Shown here one piece after another: positions 34,547-44,154 of a stretch of DNA of 64,000 nucleotides (positions are counted from its first letter, which is position 1; each line of letters begins with the position of its first letter). The notes beneath the pieces are model-generated. The model made no database searches. It had not been told where the DNA came from and saw nothing but the letters and a program-made list of their open reading frames with translations. Made by a program: the position numbers and the translations under genes. The DNA lies in the NCBI GenBank assembly GCA_965223025.1, contig CBDCVP010000022.1, positions 1,116,001-1,180,000 of the forward strand. Direction: 5' to 3'. The DNA is from JABDMH01 sp965223025. Its GTDB lineage: Bacteria > Bacteroidota > Bacteroidia > Chitinophagales > Saprospiraceae.

Positions 34547-36853
34547 TCAGTGATTGGCATGGAATAATGAAAAGGACCTCACGCGAGTTTGCCCCTCAGC
34601 ACCCCTTATGATTAATTTGAATCGACGTGCCTTGATGGGATTAAAAAACTGAATTCTCTTGCGACCGATGGTTTCTCCCCGGGCAATGGTTCTCCACACA
34701 CCTTGTATCATAGCTTCGATCTCATAGTGGGTGATATGCTGACCAGATGAAAGTGTTTCTTCCAGCACCACCAGGTTGACAAGCTCCTCATGAGGAAGAT
34801 CAAGGAAGATTTCTTGATCGATCGCACTATGGATGGTGGCACTACCTTTGGCATCAGAAAAATAGCTTTGGATGCTTTGACCAAATTCCCTCAGCCTCTC
34901 TACTTCGGCTATGGGAATCAATCCGGTGGTGTCAGGGGTCATATTGACCAAAAGGTTGGCACCATGTCCTACTGATTCCAGGTAGGCAGACATCAAAAAA
35001 TCAATGTCTCGCAAAGTATGATCTGAATCTGCTGTCCAAAACCAGGTTTTCCGGGTATGCAGATTAGCCTCGACAGGAATCCAACCAGCACCATACGATC
35101 CGACCCAATGCCTGTAACCTTCACCTGGTTTGACCACATTCCATAATGGATAGGCAGCGCCCCCCTGTTCACTTCCAGACCATCTCACATCAGGTTTTGT
35201 ACCACCCATGATCACAGCATTCGGTTGCAGATTTCGGACCATCGAAGCGATGGCATCTCCATAGGCATGGCCGTATCGCTTCATGGTAGTAGGGTTCATG
35301 ACATCCCAGCCAAAGGGATCATATGCGCCGTCAAACCAGAGATAATCTATGTCGCCATAGTTGGTAAGAAGCTCCCTGAGTTGCTCTAAAAATAGTGGAA
35401 AGTACTTGTGGACATCTCCCACGATTTTCCGTTCACCTTGAGGATCCGGTGTGCTCATACACCCAAAGTGCTTGTCTCCTCCAGACAGGTAAAATCCGAC
35501 TTTGAGATCGTATTCTCTGCATGCCTCCACAAACTCCATGACCACATCTCCAGCACCATTTTTCCATGGCGAATGCCGGATGTTGTATGAGGTGGAACTA
35601 GTTGGCCAAAGGCAGTAACCATTATGATGCTTAGTAGTCAATACCATATGTTTTGCTCCGAATGACCGCGCTGCTTGTGCCCATTGTTCTGCATTGAGCT
35701 CCCTGGGATTGAGCAAATCAGCTGGAGGTACTTGCATCATATCTGATGAAACATACGTGGCCGGACCAAAATGAATAAATGCGCCCAACTGTCGCTGCTG
35801 GAAAGCTAACTGCTGGGGGGTCGGGGTAATCGAGTAGGGAGGTGCTGTGACCGTAGATTCATCTTTGGAGAAAAAGGATTCAAACAGTGTTTTTGGCGTA
35901 CCATGATAAATCGCTCGTTGCAAATCACCAGCAGTAGTTTGATCACTGCCGGTAAAATAGATGATGGTCTTATCTTGGTAATAGCACAATTCCACGTCAG
36001 AAGCATTGCTCTCTGAAATCTCAGGGTCTATGAGCGGAATGTTTTTGTGGCTAGGGTCGAAGGTAATGAAGGGTCGTGCAGGTGGAGCGTCCTCCCATGT
36101 GACCAAATCTACAGACCGGGCAATGCGTGTCTCATAGCTTCCCCCCATGGAATGCAAATAGAGTGTATAATAAAATCCACCTTCAAAATACAGTGCTGGA
36201 CCACCTACATATTTATCACGTCCATAGAAAGCTCCAGGCATCTCTTCCCAATGTACGAGATCTTCTGACCTCACATATCGGAAAGTAAATGGCGTCCACC
36301 TAGGATCACTGGTTTCATACAACAGAATAAAGTCATCTTTACCTCTGCAGACAGCAGTATTGAAGAAATACTCATTTTGATTGGCCTGTAAGATCGTTAT
36401 TGGAGCAGACCAATGGATAAGGTTCGCAGAGCTTGTCATGGTGATGTCGGTGATTTTTCGCCATGGTTTATTTACACCATAGGAACCCGCAAACACGTAG
36501 ACCGTATCACGCCATACCAGTACGGTGCCAAATCCATGATTCTTAAGTGGCACGGAAATAATATCTCCGCTAGACAAGTCCCTAATCCTGACCTCATCCT
36601 CCACAAAGTAATCTCCCGGCTGGGCTCCCGGTACATCCCAAAACTTCTGATTGTTCTCAAGCAGATAGAGGTTGTCGTGAAATACAAATGGGGATGTTTC
36701 GACCAGAGGAGATCCAAGCCGCCCTTCCTTTTCAATAGGACACTTCCACGGTGTCTGCGATTTCAGCAGATGGATAGACAGACAGCAGATGACTACGAGA
36801 ATGGTTCTTCTCATAAAAAGGATAAAAAATAGGATGGACCTGAAATACTTCAT
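34547..36853 (-). CDS. GH43/32-like beta-propeller fused to GH29 alpha-L-fucosidase
   Basis: 768 residues. The N-terminal signal is ambiguous: ATG at 36853 or 36814 (MRRTILVVICCLSIHL). Residues about 40-330 look like a five-bladed propeller of the GH43/GH32 type ('DRDKYVGGPALYFEGGFYYTLYLH'-like blades, 'RSEDLVHWEEMPG', 'RSVDLVTWEDAPP'). From about 345 a GH29 barrel follows: 'QQRQLGAFIHFGPATY', 'KHMVLTTKHHNGYCLWPT', and the nucleophile Asp508 in 'YLWFDGAYDP'. A short beta C-terminal domain ends the protein. GH29 releases alpha-L-fucose with retention; the propeller may bind or cleave another sugar. The fusion is not one I know as standard. Confidence 0.85.
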   Translation of the reverse strand: MKYFRSILFFILFMRRTILVVICCLSIHLLKSQTPWKCPIEKEGRLGSPLVETSPFVFHDNLYLLENNQKFWDVPGAQPGDYFVEDEVRIRDLSSGDIISVPLKNHGFGTVLVWRDTVYVFAGSYGVNKPWRKITDITMTSSANLIHWSAPITILQANQNEYFFNTAVCRGKDDFILLYETSDPRWTPFTFRYVRSEDLVHWEEMPGAFYGRDKYVGGPALYFEGGFYYTLYLHSMGGSYETRIARSVDLVTWEDAPPARPFITFDPSHKNIPLIDPEISESNASDVELCYYQDKTIIYFTGSDQTTAGDLQRAIYHGTPKTLFESFFSKDESTVTAPPYSITPTPQQLAFQQRQLGAFIHFGPATYVSSDMMQVPPADLLNPRELNAEQWAQAARSFGAKHMVLTTKHHNGYCLWPTSSTSYNIRHSPWKNGAGDVVMEFVEACREYDLKVGFYLSGGDKHFGCMSTPDPQGERKIVGDVHKYFPLFLEQLRELLTNYGDIDYLWFDGAYDPFGWDVMNPTTMKRYGHAYGDAIASMVRNLQPNAVIMGGTKPDVRWSGSEQGGAAYPLWNVVKPGEGYRHWVGSYGAGWIPVEANLHTRKTWFWTADSDHTLRDIDFLMSAYLESVGHGANLLVNMTPDTTGLIPIAEVERLREFGQSIQSYFSDAKGSATIHSAIDQEIFLDLPHEELVNLVVLEETLSSGQHITHYEIEAMIQGVWRTIARGETIGRKRIQFFNPIKARRFKLIIRGAEGQTRVRSFSLFHANH

Positions 36854-37407
36854 AAATTCTTTTCCATGACCAATACCTCAGAACCCATATAATTTACCCG
36901 CTCAATTCCTTGCCAACCCATCTTTCCATATAGTCCTCCGTCCAGTCTCTCTGTCAGCAGAAAAAGCTGCTTAATTAGTATAGATCTAGCCGCCCTGGTC
37001 AATTCCTTGACCATTTGAGCTGCAATGCCATTACCTCTATTCTCTTCCCGTACGAATACACCGCCCAACCAATATTTCCTATCGGGGAAAATGGACATTT
37101 CTTTCCATTTTAATTGCGCAGTACCAATGATTTCACCCTCAAGACTAGCTACGATGGTCAAGGGAATTTTCCTTTTATTTAGGGATTCTTTCAAATCATT
37201 GATCTCGGTTTCTAATGTTCTCTTTTCATCTTCAAATCCCCACTCGTCAAAGTACCACTTCGCCACCGTCGGAACTGCATCCTGTCGGTCGGCTAAGTAA
37301 TCGAATATTATTCTATCAACGGTATTCCTCATCATTTCTTCAGGCTTTTGAGTGGCCACCGGTATGTAAATCGTGGTAAACATAATACAAGAATTCTTTT
37401 CTGACAA
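36850..37407 (-). CDS. GNAT-family N-acetyltransferase
   Basis: 185 residues. The acetyl-CoA site 'VREENRGNGIAAQMVKELTRAA' (R/Q-x-x-G-x-G/A) and a final strand 'LFLLTERLDGGLYGKMGW' define a GNAT domain at about 65-180. Starts at 37407, 37383 and 37332 are all possible; the longest is given. The start of the fucosidase gene overlaps its stop by 4 bases, so the two are co-transcribed. The acceptor is unknown. Confidence 0.85.
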   Translation of the reverse strand: MSEKNSCIMFTTIYIPVATQKPEEMMRNTVDRIIFDYLADRQDAVPTVAKWYFDEWGFEDEKRTLETEINDLKESLNKRKIPLTIVASLEGEIIGTAQLKWKEMSIFPDRKYWLGGVFVREENRGNGIAAQMVKELTRAARSILIKQLFLLTERLDGGLYGKMGWQGIERVNYMGSEVLVMEKNL

Positions 37408-37667
37408 GATTAGGTCATTACCAGAATGGTGGCTGCTGAGTAAGCACTGCTAGGTTTGGTAGATGGTGCCTGTGTGCAAACACAGCAAGATCGACAGATC
37501 AGTGTGATCTGCTGTTACGAGTACTCCTCCGGTAGCAATAAGTGGAGCTGAGCTTGTAAGCGAGTCTCGGCGGTATCCTAAGGCGATCCGGGTGGTTAAT
37601 AGCTGGAGTAAAATCAACTATATTTATTGGGCCTTAAAATTTTTGACGATGAATCACAGTACAATAT

Positions 37668-39431
37668 ATGACATTGATTCACCTACCCTCTCTTAAAAAG
37701 GGATATCATAACTACATATTGCTTGGCACCGCCTTTCTAAAGGCAGCATGGCGGCGACATTTGGTGTTGATTATCATCATCTCATGTGCCATTAGCCCCA
37801 TCTTGTTTTGCCAGGATACCGGCAAACTAAACTTTGATGATTTCGGCCACTATATTGATTCCTTCAACCTTAAAGATGAAGAATTATACAAACAGCATTT
37901 CCCCAATGAAAAAGCAAAGGAATTCCTGAGGCAGCAAATACCCCTCGTAGAGCTGCCAAATAAACAATTGGAAAAGACCTATTACTTCCGTTGGTGGACT
38001 TTTCGCAAGCACTTGAAAAGGACACCATTGGGATTTGTGATCACCGAGTTTCTACCACCTGTAGGGTGGGCAGGAAAATATAATACCATCAACTGTCCGG
38101 CGGCTCATCATATTTATGAGGGGCGTTGGCTGAGAGATCCAACCTTTGTGAGGGATTACCTTCATTTTTGGCTTACCGAATCTGGGCAGGGTGTACGGAG
38201 CTATAGTTTTTGGATCGCGGATGCAATGCTTGCATTTCTGAGAATTCATCCCGATGATTTTTTTCTATCCAATCATTATGATTTGTTGGCAGCCAATTAT
38301 TCAAGATGGGAAGAAGAACGAAGGGATCTTGGAAATGATTTGTTTTGGCAAGTAGATGATCGGGATGGCATGGAGGTGAGTGTGAGCGGCCATTTGTTGT
38401 TTGCCAGGGACTCAACATCTGGGATGGCAGCTACCCGGCCCACGATAAACAGCTATATGTACGGTGATAGCAGAGCACTTGCTATCTTGGCCGCTCATTT
38501 GGGCAACCGTCGAGCAGCTAGAAGGTTTAGACAGAAAGCAGCCGTCCTTAAGAAGAATGTCCAGCGGCACCTTTGGCATGACTCGTTGTCATTCTTTACC
38601 GTTTTGCCTAGAAAGTATTCAGAGGATAAAAAACCAGTGTCGGTACGTGAGCTAATAGGCTACACACCGTGGTATTTTCAGCTACCTGATGACGATCGGA
38701 AGTATGCCGTGGCCTGGCAAAAGATCCTCGACACGATGGGATTTGCTGCGCCCTACGGTTTGACCGTCTGCGAGCGCAGCCATCCCAACTTCGAGATCAG
38801 CTATGAAGGGCATGAGTGCCAGTGGAATGGCCCTTCCTGGCCTTTTGCTACGACCATCACACTAAAAGGACTGGCCAACTTATTGACGAGTTACAAAAAC
38901 AGGTGTGTCATTCATCGGAAGCATTATTTTGAGCTCTTGCTCCAATATGCTACCAGTCATATCAGGCACTTACCAGATGGTTCTAGCATCCCTTGGATCG
39001 ATGAAAATTTGAATCCATTTACCGGTGATTGGATTTCACGAACCAGGTTGGAGAGCTGGGAGAATGGCTCTTGGTCTGCGAGCAAGGGAGGCCAAGAAAG
39101 GGGTAAGGACTACAACCATTCTGGATTTTGCGATTTGGTGATTTCCGATTTAATCGGGCTAAAGCCCGCTGTTAAAGGCCAATTGGTCTTTCAGACCTTA
39201 ATACCCGATGACTGGAGTTGGTTTTGCCTCGATAAAGTACCTTATCAAGGAAAAATTTGCACCATTATCTGGGATAGGAATGGAGATAAATACAATTTAG
39301 GAGCTGGTCTGTTTATTTGGATTGATGGAAAGGCGGTTTTTCATAGCGAGAAACTGGACCGGTCGCCGATTGTGGTGGAGCTAGACAGTGATCAGCCGCC
39401 AAGAAATGAGTACTTGGATCTCAAAAGGTGA
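37668..39431 (+). CDS. GH63-like/MGH1-like secreted glycosidase
   Basis: 587 residues with an N-terminal hydrophobic signal ('HLVLIIIISCAISPILFCQD') preceded by about 30 residues, so the true start may be later. The (alpha/alpha)6 barrel signatures of GH63/MGH1-type glycosidases are present: 'YNTINCPAAHHIYEGRWLRDP', 'DDRDGMEVSVSG', 'RPTINSYMYGDSRALA' and 'YEGHECQWNGPSWPFAT'. Family enzymes cleave alpha-glucosyl or alpha-mannosyl links with inversion. It is secreted. It converges with the M90 peptidase gene, six bases between stops. Confidence 0.85.
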   Translation: MTLIHLPSLKKGYHNYILLGTAFLKAAWRRHLVLIIIISCAISPILFCQDTGKLNFDDFGHYIDSFNLKDEELYKQHFPNEKAKEFLRQQIPLVELPNKQLEKTYYFRWWTFRKHLKRTPLGFVITEFLPPVGWAGKYNTINCPAAHHIYEGRWLRDPTFVRDYLHFWLTESGQGVRSYSFWIADAMLAFLRIHPDDFFLSNHYDLLAANYSRWEEERRDLGNDLFWQVDDRDGMEVSVSGHLLFARDSTSGMAATRPTINSYMYGDSRALAILAAHLGNRRAARRFRQKAAVLKKNVQRHLWHDSLSFFTVLPRKYSEDKKPVSVRELIGYTPWYFQLPDDDRKYAVAWQKILDTMGFAAPYGLTVCERSHPNFEISYEGHECQWNGPSWPFATTITLKGLANLLTSYKNRCVIHRKHYFELLLQYATSHIRHLPDGSSIPWIDENLNPFTGDWISRTRLESWENGSWSASKGGQERGKDYNHSGFCDLVISDLIGLKPAVKGQLVFQTLIPDDWSWFCLDKVPYQGKICTIIWDRNGDKYNLGAGLFIWIDGKAVFHSEKLDRSPIVVELDSDQPPRNEYLDLKR

Positions 39432-39436
39432 AAAGA

Positions 39437-40312
39437 CTATTGGTAATGGGAGCGACCACAGCATTGCTTAAACTTTCTACCACTGTGGCAAGGGCACGGA
39501 CTATTGCGTCCGATTTTTGCAGTATTTTTTTTAAGGTGCCTAGATGACATCTCTTGCCTGAATACCTTTTCCAGAAGGTGATATAATTCAGGATGTTTGC
39601 TCTCCAACAACTTAGGTCTCTCGAAGAAGTACTCACTCACTACCGAGAAGAATTCTGCTCGATTGGTTCCACCATAAGGATTGATCCCTGTGCCTCCATC
39701 ATGAATTTCATCAATCTTTTTGTTGATTAAATCAAGCCATGGAATCGAATATTGTTTGTCCATTAATAGCGACGGGATTCCATCGATTGATCCATCCCTC
39801 TTATCTATCAAATGCACGAACTCATGGATGGCAGTATTCTTTTTGTCTGACTCGTTTCTAAATCCATCCTTCAAGGCTTGCCGGGACAAAATCATGATTC
39901 CGTCCATATACCCATTACCCACCATGCCAAGGATCTTTCTGTCAGAACCTTCAGTATCGAATTGCTCATTGAAAGTGGAGGGGTAGAGTAATACTTCCTG
40001 AAGGTTGCTATATTTCCAATGGTCAAAAGCAAATATGGGAATCACCGCACTAGCAGCTACCAGGATTCTATCGATGGCATCGATGCTGGTTTCTATCCCT
40101 GTTATTCTACAGTTCAATAAGAATTCTTGCACCTTGTACTCAAATCTCTTTTTCTCTTCTTGGGGTAATGTATGGTAAAAAGATACCTCCCGCTCAAGCG
40201 CTATTCTCCAACTTTCTGGAAAGGGACTCCTCGGATATTTCCATCCTGAATCCTGGCGAATCCAAATAATGATCAGCAAGATGATGATGATAAGTAGTAC
40301 GATGGATATCAT
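39437..40312 (-). CDS. MtfA/M90-type zinc peptidase with C-terminal SEC-C motif
   Basis: 291 residues. An N-terminal TM ('ISIVLLIIIILLIIIWI') precedes the M90 domain with the zinc site 'TAIHEFVHLIDKRDG' (HExxH) and 'FEYKVQEFLLNCRITGIE'. At the C-terminus, 'KIGRNSPCPCHSGRKFKQCCG' is a SEC-C zinc-binding motif (three to four Cys plus His) like that of SecA. MtfA controls the Mlc repressor in enterics, but the Bacteroidota form's target is unknown. The SEC-C tail suggests binding to ribosomes or translocase. The enzyme length is normal. Confidence 0.9.
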   Translation of the reverse strand: MISIVLLIIIILLIIIWIRQDSGWKYPRSPFPESWRIALEREVSFYHTLPQEEKKRFEYKVQEFLLNCRITGIETSIDAIDRILVAASAVIPIFAFDHWKYSNLQEVLLYPSTFNEQFDTEGSDRKILGMVGNGYMDGIMILSRQALKDGFRNESDKKNTAIHEFVHLIDKRDGSIDGIPSLLMDKQYSIPWLDLINKKIDEIHDGGTGINPYGGTNRAEFFSVVSEYFFERPKLLESKHPELYHLLEKVFRQEMSSRHLKKNTAKIGRNSPCPCHSGRKFKQCCGRSHYQ

Positions 40313-40654
40313 TGAGATTAAGTATCTGTACTTCTCCTAAGAATCGGCCCAAGCACAATATATGAAACAGGAAATTTTCGCAGCATAAGAATATGTAGGA
40401 CGAGCAGAATGGTTTGCAGCTCAAAAAAGGTCCTAATGGGATGTAGTTGTGAAACCCAATGTCCAGCTCAACGAAGAAATGCGGATTGGCATCGGGTATA
40501 GGTCTCATAGTGCATGTGGTAAAGAATGGGATCTTTGGTCCATGGCTAAGAACTCGACACATGGGATGATCCTCCACCTCATCGAACACTCAGCTCCGTC
40601 GGCACGGTTGCGTGAAACAATCTAATTATCTTTAGTGCTAAAGTGCGATAAGTC
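40313..40654. other. Gap between divergent peptidase and GtrII genes
   Basis: About 340 bases between divergent genes. A 131-codon minus-strand frame (40194-40589) overlaps the peptidase start and shows no family traits, so it is not called. No clear promoter motif was found. Confidence 0.4.
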
Positions 40655-42187
40655 ATGCTCACTGGACTACAGGATAAAACGTATGAGTATGTACAGCTTA
40701 ACTGGAGACTCATACTCTATTGCCTTGTCATTTCACTAATTGCCTTTGGGTTCGAAATCTTTAATGTGAGCATATCCATTGATGAGGAAGTAGCTTCCCT
40801 TACGAATGAACCCTTGCAGGCATGGCTGCAAATGGATCGTTGGGGCATGTATGGACTGAACTGGCTTTTGCAAGATGGACCGCCGCTGCCCTATTTTAAT
40901 ATGCTTCTTGGCATTGCAGCCAATCTAGCCACATTCCTAATATGTCTGGAAATTTGGACCATTAAACAAGGGCCAGCAAAATACCTTGCTGCCATTTTTG
41001 CCCTTACTCATCCTACGATTGCCTTTGTCTACGCCTTTAATCAATCTCAGTATGGTTATTACCTTGGCTTACTACTGGCTGTGCTTGGTGTCCGGGTACT
41101 AGTACATTCGAGCGGTCGACCAATAAAAATCCTCCTCACTATTGCATTGTGGGTAGGTGCACTTTCCATCTATCAGTCGGTTATCTTTGTTGCACCCGTT
41201 GTGTACCTACTCTTTTTACTTGCCCAATCTCTGAAGAATCAGGGCTTAGCAACTACCTTCCGGAAAAACATCCATCATCTAGCCATGTTATTGACGGGCT
41301 TGCTGGCAGCTGTATTTCTTCATGAAATGATCTCCCATATGATCCGAGAAGCCCTGCACATTGGAGGTCGCTACCATACCATTGAGGACTTTTATAGTGG
41401 TGCATTTCTAAACAGCTATGATCCCCTTTTTGTCATAAAGGAAACCATTGCCCAGCTGATCGGTCATCGCTGGTACGTAGGATATTTGAGTGGACTCATC
41501 TTATTGGCAGGCGTACTGTTTCTCATAAAATCTATCCTAATCTTACCGGTAGAAATATTGCAAAAGACCCTATTACTCTTGCTTCTTACTGGGGCCATCT
41601 TATCACCCTTTATTTTCGTGATGATCACCTCCGAATTCTGGCCTGCACGCACCATGATGGCTTTGCCCGTCATGATCGGGGGAGTGGTATATCTGGCATG
41701 GCAACACACACCCAGGTTAGCACAACCATGGATTATTGTGCTGGCATCGCTTTGTTTCATTGGCTTCGTCCAATCGAACACAAGGCTTTTTTATACAGAT
41801 TATGTCTCCTGGCAAAATGACAAATTACTAGCTAATCGGATCATAGGGGTCTTAGAAACTAACTACGGAGATTTCCTGGGAACCGAAAAAATACCCATCA
41901 TCTTTGTAGGTCACCCCATTAGATCTGAATTGCCCATTCGAAGGAAAGAAGAGACTTTCGGAGGTTCGGTGCTGGAATGGGACAGGGGATCAGATCATCG
42001 GATTCTGTCGCTATTCAAACTAATCGGTTGCGATTATTTTAGATTGGCCGATAGATCTGAGATAGAAAGAGTTAAGATGAAAGCGATGGCGATGCCGAAT
42101 TGGCCATCATCTGCTTCGATTGCTAAGCTGGAGGAAATCATAGTGGTTAAATTCTCAGATGATGGTGAAAGTGGGGAAGAATTCTAG
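40655..42187 (+). CDS. GtrII-type glucosyltransferase domain membrane protein
   Basis: 510 residues with about eleven hydrophobic helices. The N-terminal 'NWRLILYCLVISLIAFGFEIFNVSISIDEEVASL' and 'MDRWGMYGLNWLLQDGPPLPYFNMLLGI' fit the GtrII/GT-C family, which uses a conserved acidic motif (D/E-E) in the first loop. In phage-derived systems it adds glucose to O-antigen from an undecaprenyl carrier; here the acceptor is unknown. It stands alone between divergent genes, with no polymerase or flippase nearby. Confidence 0.85.
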   Translation: MLTGLQDKTYEYVQLNWRLILYCLVISLIAFGFEIFNVSISIDEEVASLTNEPLQAWLQMDRWGMYGLNWLLQDGPPLPYFNMLLGIAANLATFLICLEIWTIKQGPAKYLAAIFALTHPTIAFVYAFNQSQYGYYLGLLLAVLGVRVLVHSSGRPIKILLTIALWVGALSIYQSVIFVAPVVYLLFLLAQSLKNQGLATTFRKNIHHLAMLLTGLLAAVFLHEMISHMIREALHIGGRYHTIEDFYSGAFLNSYDPLFVIKETIAQLIGHRWYVGYLSGLILLAGVLFLIKSILILPVEILQKTLLLLLLTGAILSPFIFVMITSEFWPARTMMALPVMIGGVVYLAWQHTPRLAQPWIIVLASLCFIGFVQSNTRLFYTDYVSWQNDKLLANRIIGVLETNYGDFLGTEKIPIIFVGHPIRSELPIRRKEETFGGSVLEWDRGSDHRILSLFKLIGCDYFRLADRSEIERVKMKAMAMPNWPSSASIAKLEEIIVVKFSDDGESGEEF

Positions 42188-42550
42188 TGATCATGTACTG
42201 AAATTATCCTTTATTATGATGAGGATGAGGACCGCGCCATGCACTATCTATATGGGGCTACCAACTTTCTGCCATGATCGTTATATAATGCGGCACGTGA
42301 TGACAAACAAGTAACCTTGATGTGAAGTTTACTGGGCTTTTTTCGGCAAGCTATCCAAAACTCGATTATTTGATTTCCCATTCTACCTTCCGCTTCATCG
42401 TCTTTCCCTTCTTTTTTCCTTTATCCCCCCAAAGGGGGATTAGCATCTTTCACTCTCTTGGGGGATAGATAGGAAGTAATTGGGTCGGATCTTTAGGTCG
42501 GAATCCTGGCACTTAGCTGGACTGTTATTAAATCCAAAAATAGATTCGAT
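42188..42550. other. Gap before the S74 tail-fibre-like gene
   Basis: About 360 bases. The only structure is ATCCCCC/GGGGGAT hairpin near 42424-42440 and a nearby run of Ts on its 5' side, which is the wrong side for a plus-strand terminator. No gene, tRNA or promoter was seen. Confidence 0.4.
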
Positions 42551-44050
42551 ATGAAGCCATATCAACTAACACTGTTTTGCCTGCTTACTATAAATATGCT
42601 TGTTAAGGCTCAAAATACTGCCATTGCAGACATTGAGGGCAGACTAGCCATATCACCACCCAACGACAGCACATCATTGGTGATCGGCAGACAAGCTGGC
42701 CTCTCTGCCGATCAGTTTGTTCCATCGTCTTTCAATACCATCCTGGGATATAATGCCGCCCCCCAACAAACGGGTCGATATAACACATTCTTAGGCAGTC
42801 TGGCAGGTTGGAAATCACAGAATGGACTTTGGAATACTGTTGTTGGTGCTGGTGCCGGATCACGCCTCGAAGGCTCATGGAATACTATTGTTGGAACTTT
42901 CGCAGGAACGGCACCTAGCTTTGGCAATGGTAATACTTCTACTGGATATTCTACTGGCCTCCAGATGACGAATGGGAGCTACAACAGCTTCTATGGTTTT
43001 CGAGCAGGCAATGAAAACCGAACCGCCAATCATGGAGTGGCCATTGGTGCCTTTGCACTATACACCAATCGGGAAAACGATTTCAATGTAGCCATTGGTG
43101 ATTCATCTCTATACCGTGTGGAAGATGATGGTGAGATTTTCAATCAAAGTTTTAAAAATACGGCCGTTGGTGCCAGCAGCTTATTTAATAAAAATGGTTT
43201 CCCCATCATGCAAGCTGTCGGTGTAGGTTATCAGGCTGGTTATTATGGCGGAGATAAAACGGTCAGTGTGGGTTATCGTGCCGGTTATCATAGGGGTACT
43301 GGTAGTGTCTTTCTCGGATTTGAAGCCGGCAAAGATCTCATCGGATCCAAAAACAATAAATTGGTCATCTCAAACCGAGCTGGTGACGATCCACTCCTTT
43401 TTGGAGAATTCGATCATCAAAAAATTGGCATCAACAATAGCCATCCAGAAATGGCACTGCATATTGGAGGGACAGGAAATGAATCGGGCCTTCTCTTAAA
43501 TAATGCTGGCGATATTTCTTTTAAGAATTCTTCTGGTGGAATCAAACCCATCTTAACCCTTCATCACGATGACGATACCTACCTGGATGCCTTTGAGGAC
43601 CTCAAATTCAGAATCAATAACAACAACGGCACTCAGCCAGATATGATTCTCAATGCTGATGGAGATGTAGGCATCGGGGTGCCTATTCCCAGCTACAAAC
43701 TACATGTAGATGGAGCTGTTAGGGGCACCGACATTATTTGCACCAGTACAAGCCTGTGCTCAGATGCCAGATTTAAGACGGACTTTATACCCTTGCAAAA
43801 TGCTCTTGATGGAGTCAAGCGACTACAAGGATATTCACATCACTGGCGTGTACAGGAGTTTCCACAATGGCATTTTCCTGAGCAAAGGCAAATTGGATTT
43901 AAAGCCGAAGACGTCAAAGAACTATTTCCAGCACTGGTCGAAGAATTGCTCGACGGCTACCTAACGGTGCAATACAGTAAAATGGTGCCAGTGCTGGTTG
44001 AGGCTATTAAAGAGCAGCAAAAAATAATTGACAACAAAATCAGGCACTAA
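42551..44050 (+). CDS. YadA-head-like protein with S74 peptidase (tail-fibre) domain, frameshifted end
   Basis: 499 residues. A signal ('LTLFCLLTINMLVKA') precedes a repetitive beta-roll at about 30-300 ('YNTFLGSLAGW', 'WNTVVGAGAG', 'WNTIVGTFAG', 'GVAIGAFALY', 'FNVAIGDSSL'), the YadA-head type of trimeric adhesin. It ends in an S74 intramolecular chaperone domain (about 405-490; 'SDARFKTDFIPLQNALDGVKRLQGYSHHW', 'IGFKAEDVKELFPALV', 'LTVQYSKMVPVLVEAI'). The usual C-terminal coiled coil is cut short: after 'IKEQQKIIDNKIRH' the frame stops, but the -1 frame continues as a coiled coil to 44154. See the next entry. Confidence 0.88.
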   Translation: MKPYQLTLFCLLTINMLVKAQNTAIADIEGRLAISPPNDSTSLVIGRQAGLSADQFVPSSFNTILGYNAAPQQTGRYNTFLGSLAGWKSQNGLWNTVVGAGAGSRLEGSWNTIVGTFAGTAPSFGNGNTSTGYSTGLQMTNGSYNSFYGFRAGNENRTANHGVAIGAFALYTNRENDFNVAIGDSSLYRVEDDGEIFNQSFKNTAVGASSLFNKNGFPIMQAVGVGYQAGYYGGDKTVSVGYRAGYHRGTGSVFLGFEAGKDLIGSKNNKLVISNRAGDDPLLFGEFDHQKIGINNSHPEMALHIGGTGNESGLLLNNAGDISFKNSSGGIKPILTLHHDDDTYLDAFEDLKFRINNNNGTQPDMILNADGDVGIGVPIPSYKLHVDGAVRGTDIICTSTSLCSDARFKTDFIPLQNALDGVKRLQGYSHHWRVQEFPQWHFPEQRQIGFKAEDVKELFPALVEELLDGYLTVQYSKMVPVLVEAIKEQQKIIDNKIRH

Positions 44051-44154
44051 TCCACCAGTCCAAAGAAATGGAGAATCAGCAATCAAGTATTCAATCGTTG
44101 CATAAGCAAACCGCCGATTTAGCCCAACGTATCACTGAGTGGGAGCATAAATAA
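44047..44154 (+). pseudogene. Out-of-frame C-terminal coiled coil of the S74 protein
   Basis: In the -1 frame, right after the premature stop, a 35-codon stretch reads 'LIHQSKEMENQQSSIQSL' and on to 'AQRITEWEHK' with a stop. Its heptad-like pattern and Gln/Glu-rich make-up continue the helix expected after S74 domains. A single-base change between about 44020 and 44047 would restore it. Confidence 0.7.

Noticed and set aside
40194..40589. 131-codon minus-strand frame upstream of the M90 gene
   Set aside because: It overlaps the peptidase start and its composition looks random.
42423..42440. Hairpin as intrinsic terminator of the GtrII gene
   Set aside because: The T-rich run precedes the stem instead of following it, and it is over 200 bases from the stop.
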